From Faecalibacter macacae (GTDB taxonomy: Bacteria; Bacteroidota; Bacteroidia; Flavobacteriales; Weeksellaceae), in contig NZ_RDOJ01000005.1 of NCBI RefSeq assembly GCF_003687725.1, forward strand, positions 62,001-126,000: a stretch of 64,000 bases of DNA, read 5' to 3'. Position numbers and translations under genes: made by a program. Shown one piece after another: positions 43,151 through 50,800 of the stretch. Under the pieces are notes generated by a model, which saw nothing but the letters and a program-made list of their open reading frames with translations, did not search any database and was not told the origin of the DNA. How positions within the stretch are numbered: position 1 is the stretch's first letter; each line of letters begins with the position of its first letter.

Positions 43151-43957
43151 ATGAAGATTAATACGAGCTTAGTTTTATCGACTTATAATTGGCCAGAAGC
43201 TTTAGAGCTGGTTCTTAAAAGTATAGCAAAGCAAACGACGTTGCCAGATGAGGTTGTTATAGCTGATGATGGATCTAAAGAAGAAACAAAAAATTTGATT
43301 GATTCTATAAAAACGACATTTCCGATTCCAATTAAGCATATTTGGCATGAAGATAATGGAAATCGTAAGGCAATTATTATGAATAAAGCGATTGCTCAAG
43401 CGTCTTCAGAATATATTATAAGTATTGATGGTGATGTAATTTTACATCCAAATTTTGTTGCAGATCATTTAATGATGGTTGAGAAAAATGTTTATTTATA
43501 CGGATCGCGTGTTAATATTCAAGAAAAAGCCTTACACGATTTATTTGCTACAAAAAATATCAAATTTAATTTATTTTCGAAAGGAATAAAGAAAAGAGGA
43601 AGAACTATTCATTTACCATTTTTAGCAAAAAATCAGAAAAAACATACAAATTATTCATCAAAAATGAGAGGTTGTAATTTTTCTTTTTGGAAAGATGATT
43701 TTGTGAAAGTGAATGGTTATAACGAAGAGTTTTCGGGTTGGGGTAGAGAAGATTCAGAATTAGTTTTGCGTATGCATAATGCAGGAATTGAAGCTAAACG
43801 TCTCAAATTCGCTGGCATTGTTTATCATATTTATCATCATGAACAAAGCAAATCTTTCTTGGATCGTAATGATAAGATTCAACAACAAACTATACATCAA
43901 AAATTAACTTTTGCCGAGAAAGGCATCAATCAATATTTAACCCCTTTGGATTCATAA
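43151..43957 (+). CDS. Glycosyltransferase family 2 with galactosyltransferase C-terminal region
   Basis: 268 aa from the ATG at 43151 (MKINTSLVLSTYNWPEAL); an in-frame ATG six codons upstream falls in a TATGTTTA box that looks like a promoter -7 element. GT-A fold with VVIADDGSKEETKN, ISIDGDVILHPNF (DxD) and the glyco_transf_7C segment MRGCNFSFWKDDFVKVNGY then SGWGREDSELVLRM. Probably an LPS or capsule sugar transferase. Its 3' end overlaps the convergent GT4 gene by 28 bases. Confidence 0.87.
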   Translation: MKINTSLVLSTYNWPEALELVLKSIAKQTTLPDEVVIADDGSKEETKNLIDSIKTTFPIPIKHIWHEDNGNRKAIIMNKAIAQASSEYIISIDGDVILHPNFVADHLMMVEKNVYLYGSRVNIQEKALHDLFATKNIKFNLFSKGIKKRGRTIHLPFLAKNQKKHTNYSSKMRGCNFSFWKDDFVKVNGYNEEFSGWGREDSELVLRMHNAGIEAKRLKFAGIVYHIYHHEQSKSFLDRNDKIQQQTIHQKLTFAEKGINQYLTPLDS

Positions 43958-45039
43958 ATTTTAAGAATTTGTTGTGCAATGTTTTTCGACGCGAAATTGT
44001 CTAGAATAAATTGATAATTTTGATCTGTCATACTTTTTCGTTGCTCTTCATTTAAAGAATACATCGCGAAAAGAGCTTCTGCTAATAATTCAGGTTGATT
44101 CGGTGGACAAGTAAAACCATTTTTACCGTTTACAATTACTTCTGGAATTACACCCACTTGCGTTGATACCACAGGAGTTTGGTATAACATAGCTTCTAAA
44201 GCAGAAGTTGGGCCCCCTTCGCGTGAGGATGAAACAACAAATGCATCAAACATATGGTTCAATTGCATGGCGTCTTCAATTTTACCGGTAAGAATAAATT
44301 CATTTTCTACACCTTTTTGTTGAATAAGCATTTTAAATTCATCGGTAAGTTTAGAAAATTCCCCTACTTGTATCAATTTGAAATTGGATAATTGATATTT
44401 ATTCTTCAAGATGGAAACAGCTTCAATTAAAGTTGGTAAATCTTTTGCTTTGGTATGATTGGCAATGGATCCCATAAGATAAGATGCTTTGATATCGCTG
44501 AAACGATTCATTAACACATCGTTTATTTTAGGAAATGTTTGTTCTGAAATACAATCATAAACTACAGTTGTTTTATTTATTGAACTATTATTCAACATCA
44601 GTTTAAAGTTATCTTGAACACTATTTGATACACAGATGATGCGATGAATAAATGATGCATTGTATTTCAACTTGCTTAAAAAGCTACTACTTCCTCCAAT
44701 CCCTTTTTTACTAAAAATGACTTTGGCAGGTATAGAATTTAATAAAGAATAGAAATACATTAATGTTAATGCATCACTGGTATGAAGATGAATGACGTCT
44801 AATTGATATTGTTGAATGATATCTTTGAGTTGTGCAACATTCCCAAACTTTGAAATTTTGCGCGATTTAGATGCGATAAATTCAATGTTGTGTCTTTTTG
44901 CACGTTCATGCAATGGTGTATTTTCGATACCAAAGATAAAATTTTTAGTCTGCAGTTGATTTAATTCGTTAATATTCAGAATTAATTGCTGTTCATTTCC
45001 ACCCCAGCTTCTAGCACCAGAAATATGTAGAATATTCAT
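43930..45039 (-). CDS. Glycosyltransferase family 4
   Basis: 369 aa, GT-B fold. N-terminal ISGARSWGGNEQQL (glycine-rich acceptor loop), DVIHLHTSDALTL, and the C-terminal E-x7-E motif region EGGPTSALEAMLYQTPVVST with PEVIVNGKNGFTCPP. Likely LPS or polysaccharide sugar transfer. Convergent with the GT2 gene, sharing 28 bases at the 3' ends, with no terminator between. Confidence 0.9.
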   Translation of the reverse strand: MNILHISGARSWGGNEQQLILNINELNQLQTKNFIFGIENTPLHERAKRHNIEFIASKSRKISKFGNVAQLKDIIQQYQLDVIHLHTSDALTLMYFYSLLNSIPAKVIFSKKGIGGSSSFLSKLKYNASFIHRIICVSNSVQDNFKLMLNNSSINKTTVVYDCISEQTFPKINDVLMNRFSDIKASYLMGSIANHTKAKDLPTLIEAVSILKNKYQLSNFKLIQVGEFSKLTDEFKMLIQQKGVENEFILTGKIEDAMQLNHMFDAFVVSSSREGGPTSALEAMLYQTPVVSTQVGVIPEVIVNGKNGFTCPPNQPELLAEALFAMYSLNEEQRKSMTDQNYQFILDNFASKNIAQQILKIYESKGVKY

Positions 45040-45063
45040 GTGTTAATTTTAAGAAAATTTTAG

Positions 45064-45071
45064 CAAAAATA
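45064..45071 (-). promoter_or_regulatory. -7 element of the GT4 gene
   Basis: TATTTTTG on the minus strand, 24 bases before the ATG at 45039. Confidence 0.45.
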
Positions 45072-45222
45072 TACCATTAAATTAATAATGTGGATTCAGA
45101 TTTATGTTGTTTAATAAATTATTAGTCAATTATTGTTTTTATGTTGAATATATTTTTGAAATTTGCACACAAATCAAAAAAGATATCTATTAAATTAGAT
45201 TCATATCAAATAAAATAAATCA

Positions 45223-45780
45223 ATGTCTAACATTCACGAAATCGTAGAACAACTTATAGAAGGTAAAACAATGTTATATCCCACTGATACCATTTTAGGT
45301 ATTGGATGTAGTGCAAAAAACGAAGAGGCAATTCAGAAGATTTTTGAAATAAAGAATAGGCCATCTTCTAAATCGTTAATCATTTTAGTTGATTCTCCGA
45401 AAATGTTACAAGATATTGTAGAAGTACCAGAATTAGCATGGGATCTAATGGATTTTAACGAAAAACCAATTACAATTATCTATGATAATCCAAAAGGTTT
45501 ACCAAAATCGTTAATTGCAGAGGATAATACGATTGCTATTCGTTTAACTGACGATTTATTATGTAAGAAAATTATTGGTCGATTAAAAGGTCCAATTGTT
45601 TCTACATCTGCAAATATTTCTGGTGATCCATCGCCAAAAGTGTTAAAAGAAGTTAATTCTAATATTATAAATGGAGTAGATCTTGTTTTAGAGGAATGTA
45701 AAACCTTTGAGCCACAGCATTCTGCATCTACAATTATTAAATTAGGCTTAGATAATCAAGTAAAAGTAATTAGAGAGTAG
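45223..45780 (+). CDS. L-threonylcarbamoyladenylate synthase (Sua5/YrdC)
   Basis: 185 aa; makes threonylcarbamoyl-AMP for t6A37 in ANN-decoding tRNAs. TDTILGIGC near the N terminus, KNRPSSKSLIILVDS (KxR..SKPL-type motif) and STSANISGDPSPK near the C terminus. Short form without the Sua5 C-terminal domain, so TsaC-like. A -7 box TATTTTTG lies at 45151-45158. Confidence 0.92.
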   Translation: MSNIHEIVEQLIEGKTMLYPTDTILGIGCSAKNEEAIQKIFEIKNRPSSKSLIILVDSPKMLQDIVEVPELAWDLMDFNEKPITIIYDNPKGLPKSLIAEDNTIAIRLTDDLLCKKIIGRLKGPIVSTSANISGDPSPKVLKEVNSNIINGVDLVLEECKTFEPQHSASTIIKLGLDNQVKVIRE

Positions 45781-45799
45781 TTTTTTTAGTCAAATCTTT

Positions 45800-45807
45800 T
45801 ACTTTTG
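45800..45807 (+). promoter_or_regulatory. -7 element of the CCA-adding enzyme gene
   Basis: TACTTTTG ending 4 bases before the ATG at 45812, so the transcript may be leaderless. Confidence 0.45.
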
Positions 45808-45811
45808 CAAA

Positions 45812-47233
45812 ATGAAAATCCAAGAAGCTGTAACATTACCATTATTTAAGAACGTATGTGAAGTTGCTGATCAAATTAATCAGGAAACTTATGTCGTTGG
45901 TGGTTTTGTGCGCGATTATTTATTAGGAAGAGAACAAAAAAAAGATATTGATTTTGTAACTGTTGGTAATGGTATATTATTAGCAAAAGAACTATCAAAA
46001 TCTTTAGGAAATACATCACAAGTTTCAGTTTTTAAACGTTTCGGGACTGCAATGTTCCGTTACAATGAAATTGAATTAGAATTTGTAGGAGCAAGAAAAG
46101 AAAGTTATTCAGAAGATAGTAGAAAACCTCATGTAGAGGATGGAACATTGGAAGACGATCAAAAACGTCGTGATTTTACCATAAATACATTGGCTATTTC
46201 TATGAATAAAGAAACATTCGGAGATTTAATAGATCCATTTAATGGAGTAGAAGATTTAAAAAATAAAATCATTCGTACGCCATTAGAACCTAATGTAACG
46301 TATTCTGATGATCCTTTGCGTATGATGCGTGCAATACGTTTTGCGGCTCAATTAAATTTTGTAATTGAAGAAAAATCTTTTCAAGCAATTATAGATAATG
46401 CATATCGCTTAGAGATCGTTTCTTTTGAGCGTGTGATGGATGAATTCCAAAAAATTATGATGACGGATAAGCCATCTTTCGGTTTAAATCTATTAGAAAA
46501 GGCAGGATTGTTGCAATATATTTTGCCAGAATTAATAGCATTAAAAGGGATTGAAGAGGTTGAAGGTCAGAAGCATAAAGATAATTTTTATCATACCTTA
46601 GAAGTTGTAGATAATATCTCACTTTATACAGATAATGTATGGTTACGTTGGGCAGCTTTATTACATGATATTGGTAAAGCAGTAACAAAAAGATTCGATA
46701 AAAAAGTGGGTTGGACTTTCCATTCTCACGAATTTGTTGGGTCTAAAATGGTAGTAAAATTATTCAGAAGATTAAAATTACCATTAGGTGCTCAGATGAA
46801 GTACGTTCAGAAATTGGTAATGATGAGTTCACGACCAATTGCAGTTGTAGATGACGATGCAACAGATTCTGCATTACGCCGATTGTTGTTTGATGCTGGT
46901 GAAGATTTTGATGATTTAATCAAACTTTGTAAAGCTGATATTACAACGAAAAACGAACGTAAACAAAAACGATTCAAGCAAAATTTTGAATTGGTTGAAC
47001 AAAAGATCAAAGACGTAGAAGAACGTGATCGTGTTCGTAATTTTCAACCACCAATTACAGGTGAGCAAATTATGGAAATGTTTGGTTTAGCACCTTGTAA
47101 AGAGGTAGGTATAATTAAGAATGCCATTAAAGAAGCTATCCTTGAAGGTGAAGTTGAAAATAATTATAATTCTGCCTATAATTATGTGGTAGATTTAGGA
47201 AAAAAGTTAAATTTGGAATTGAAAAATAGTTAA
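45812..47233 (+). CDS. cca: CCA-adding / poly(A) polymerase-type tRNA nucleotidyltransferase with HD domain
   Basis: 473 aa. Nucleotidyltransferase head VVGGFVRDYLLGREQKKDID with the DxD pair (D-I-D), RRDFTINTLAIS motif, then an HD domain (AALLHDIGKAVTKRF, then FHSHEFVGSKM). Needed here because none of the six tRNAs in the window encodes CCA. The -7 element lies 4 bases before the ATG. Followed by a GTG-started gene after 3 bases. Confidence 0.92.
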   Translation: MKIQEAVTLPLFKNVCEVADQINQETYVVGGFVRDYLLGREQKKDIDFVTVGNGILLAKELSKSLGNTSQVSVFKRFGTAMFRYNEIELEFVGARKESYSEDSRKPHVEDGTLEDDQKRRDFTINTLAISMNKETFGDLIDPFNGVEDLKNKIIRTPLEPNVTYSDDPLRMMRAIRFAAQLNFVIEEKSFQAIIDNAYRLEIVSFERVMDEFQKIMMTDKPSFGLNLLEKAGLLQYILPELIALKGIEEVEGQKHKDNFYHTLEVVDNISLYTDNVWLRWAALLHDIGKAVTKRFDKKVGWTFHSHEFVGSKMVVKLFRRLKLPLGAQMKYVQKLVMMSSRPIAVVDDDATDSALRRLLFDAGEDFDDLIKLCKADITTKNERKQKRFKQNFELVEQKIKDVEERDRVRNFQPPITGEQIMEMFGLAPCKEVGIIKNAIKEAILEGEVENNYNSAYNYVVDLGKKLNLELKNS

Positions 47234-47236
47234 AAA

Positions 47237-47752
47237 GTGATTTATAAAATTCGTGTATTCCTTGACGCAAAGGAGGATGTTTTCAGAGATATTGAAATTA
47301 AAGAAAAGCAAACGTTATTTACTTTGTACAAAGGAATTATCAGTGCATTTAGTTTACAAGGTGAAGAATTAGCTTCATTTTATGAAATCGACGAAGATGG
47401 AGTAGAAATGAAAGAAATTCCATTAGAAGATATGTCTGATGACGGTACAGATGAGACAATGGCTGATTTCTACATCAAAGAAGTGTTTAAATTACAAGGA
47501 GATCGTATGAAATTTGTTTACGATTTCATGGAAATGTGGACTTTCGTTGCTGAGTTAATTTCTGTTGAAGATAAGCCTGCTGTTTTAAATTACCCATTAA
47601 CTGTTTACCGTTTCGGATCTATGCCATTAAAAGCACCAAAACGTGATATGGAAATCATGGATTTAGACGGTGATGAAGATATTGATTTTGCTGAAGATGC
47701 AGGATTAAATGACTTACAAATCGACGAAGATTTAGATTTAGAAGATTTATAA
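47237..47752 (+). CDS. PRiA4 ORF-3-like (IS1096 passenger TnpR family) protein
   Basis: 171 aa, GTG start 3 bases after cca. N terminus MIYKIRVFLDAKEDVFRDIE and the segments GRMKFVYDFMEMWTFVAEL-like (DRMKFVYDFMEMWTF) and an acidic Asp/Glu-rich tail are typical of the family named after a plasmid ORF. The family name is historical; nothing suggests mobility here. Function unknown. Followed by a strong terminator. Confidence 0.82.
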   Translation: MIYKIRVFLDAKEDVFRDIEIKEKQTLFTLYKGIISAFSLQGEELASFYEIDEDGVEMKEIPLEDMSDDGTDETMADFYIKEVFKLQGDRMKFVYDFMEMWTFVAELISVEDKPAVLNYPLTVYRFGSMPLKAPKRDMEIMDLDGDEDIDFAEDAGLNDLQIDEDLDLEDL

Positions 47753-47771
47753 AATACAATTTATATATTTA

Positions 47772-47808
47772 AAAATCCGAATGTTACCTAGTAGCATTCG
47801 GATTTTTT
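47772..47808 (+). terminator. Terminator after the cca operon
   Basis: AAAATCCGAATGTTAC and GTAGCATTCGGATTTT (one G-U pair), CTA loop, T run. Confidence 0.88.
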
Positions 47809-47859
47809 ATGTCTATAAACCAACCATTTTTAATTAACTTGCATCTATCAAATAAATTC

Positions 47860-50800
47860 ATGATTATGAGAATTTACTATATATTTCTAACCTTATTTTT
47901 TCCATTACTTGCTATGGCACAAAACCAACCGATAGATAAATTATGGAATGAAATTGATCAATCAATGATGAATGGTCAATTTAAATCTCTCGAAACCAAA
48001 GTGCAAAACATCAAAACACTTGCACAAGCTCAAAAAGATGATGCCAATTACATCAAAACGTTATTCTATGAAGCGAGAATTAAAGTAGCAACAACGGACG
48101 AAACGGATGATGTGAACTTTGTGTTTGATACATTTTCTAAAGAAATCAATGGGAAATCTAAAGTTAGAGATGCTGTTGTTCAAATGTATTTGGCAAAACT
48201 TTATTCTATTTATTTTAACGAAAATAGTTACAAAATTAATTCAAGAACTGAAGTAGAAAATCAAACGACAAACGATGTTCGTTTTTGGACATCTAAAACG
48301 TTTACTTCTAAAATAGATCAATTATTTAAACAATCTATTCAGCCAAAAAATGAATTGTTAAAAGAAAATATTCTGAACTGGAAATCACTTTTAATTGAAA
48401 AAGATTCAAATACAGAAGATTTTGAAAAAAATATTGATTTAACACCGACTTTATACGATGTTTTGGTACACGAATACATCGGTTATTTAACTCAATTCAA
48501 TGATTATAATTCTTCTGATGTTAATAATCGAGCGAAAGAAGCGAATAAATATTACCAAGAATTAGCAAAATTAAATAGCGATAAAGGTCAATTCAATGCG
48601 TTTTTATTTAATCAAAATCAACAATTAGATAATAGACGTGAAGAAATTTCTAAAGAAGAATTTATCAAAGAAAAAGAGCAATTAGCTACGATATATTTCA
48701 AAGAAGCGTGGTATAGTTCTACAATTTTTGCTTCTTTGGTAGATGAATTAATGAATGAAGAGTTACTTAAAAAAGGTAGTTACAACAAAATTTTTGAAAT
48801 TGAGCAGAAAGTAAAATCTCAATATCCTAACGATGTACAATCGAAATATATTTCGAAAAAAGTGAAAGAGGTTAAAGCAAAATCTTACTCATTTTTGGTA
48901 GAGAATTATGTACTTCCGAATCAAAATATTCCGATAAAAATTGATCATAAAAATACCAATAAACTGTATGTTCGTGTTTATCCTAACTATACGAAATTTG
49001 GTGAATCAATTGTGAATGATTTGAATTCGGGTTATGATACAATAAGTCTTAAAAAAGGTGAAAAATTTATTAAGAATTTAAAAATAATCAACGAATATGC
49101 TATTGATTTAAAGTCTTTCGAAGATTATCAAACACATTCTTCATTCTATAAATTAAATCCATTGGCAGAAGGAAGTTATCTAATTTTGTTTTCTTCTGAT
49201 CCTAAATTTGATATTTACTCAACAGAAAATCCATTGTCTTTCATAACGATTTCGGCTACGAATTATGTAATCAATACAAATAAGAATCAAGTTTATCTTT
49301 CTGATCGTAAATCGGGTAAACCAGTTGTAAACAAATCAATAGAAGTTTTATATCATTCTTATAATTCTAAAGGAAATTTAGAATCAGTTACAACGGATAA
49401 AAATGGAAAAGCAGAATTAAAGCCAAATAATTCTTCAATCTATTTACGTGTCAAAGATGATGCTGCGGTTTATTCGGCTTATCTAAATAATTACTATAAA
49501 TCAAATACTGAAACTGAACGAGCTAATGCTACGATTTTAACGGATCGTGGAATTTATCGTCCAAATCAGACAATTTATTTTAAAACTATTTTATATAAAA
49601 CTCTAAAAAAAGAAAGTCAAGTTTTACCAAATACATCAGTTGATGTTATTTTGAGAGATGTTAACGGAAAAGAAATTGCAAAAATTATTGGAACGACGAA
49701 TGAATTTGGTTCGTTTAGTGGAAATTTTCAACTTCCAGCTTCTGTATTAACGGGAAATTTTAATATAAATGTTGTTTCAAATAATGCCACATTTCAAATA
49801 AGAGGTTACAAATCAGTTCGTGTAGAAGAGTACAAACGTCCAAAATTTGAGGTTAAAGTTGATGATCAAAAAGGTGTTTATAAACTAAATGATAAAGTAA
49901 TTGTATCTGGGAAAGCAGAAGCTTTTTCGGGTGCGAATATTGATAATGCTGTTGTAAAATATCGTGTTTACCGCGAAGAGTTATTTACGTTTTGGCCGTG
50001 GTATAGAACTATTCCTTACGGAAGATCTGCAAGTGAAGAAATTACATTTGGTGAAACCAAAACGGATGCGGAAGGTAAATATTCGTTTGATTTTATTGCA
50101 AAACCTTTCGAGGAACGCAAAGATGTTGATCGTTTATACAATTATAGAATAGAGGTAAGTGTAACTGATATTAATGGTGAAACACAAACCACAATATCTA
50201 ACGTAAAAGTTGGAGATCAACGATTGATTTTATCTTTTGGATTAAATGATAAAATGAATGTTGATGATTTAAAATCTTTTCCAGTTTCGGTTAAAAATGT
50301 AAATGATGTTGATCAAAATGGGAAAGGAAAAATCGAAATCTATCGCTTACAATCGCCAAATAAAGTATTAAAATCAATGGCATTTGTATCAGATAGTGAT
50401 TATAATTATTATACAGAACAAGAATTCAATAAACTATTTCCGACTTATGCTTATCCAAATCAAATGGTTCCAAAAAACTGGAAAATAGGAGAAAAGGTTT
50501 TAGAATCTTGGTTTGAAACTACCCAATCTTCAGAAATTAAATTCGATAAAACGAATCAGTTAGTTGAAGATTATTACATCATAAAAGGATATGTTTTGGA
50601 TGGAAATGATAAAGTAGAAATTGAGCGAATTATCTATATTGCAAATCCAGAAAAATTAAATAATTACACTTTAATTACGACATCTTTAAATAAGAAAGAA
50701 TATAAAGTTGGAGATGAAGTAATCGTTACGTTTAAATCGCCGGTGAAAAATGTTTTTGTGAATTATTCAGCAAACGAAAATTCGGTTGATAAAATAGAAG

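Noticed and set aside
47237-47752. Mobile element suggested by the family name of the PRiA4 ORF-3-like protein
   Set aside because: The name is historical; there are no terminal repeats or transposase genes and the gene sits in an operon with cca.
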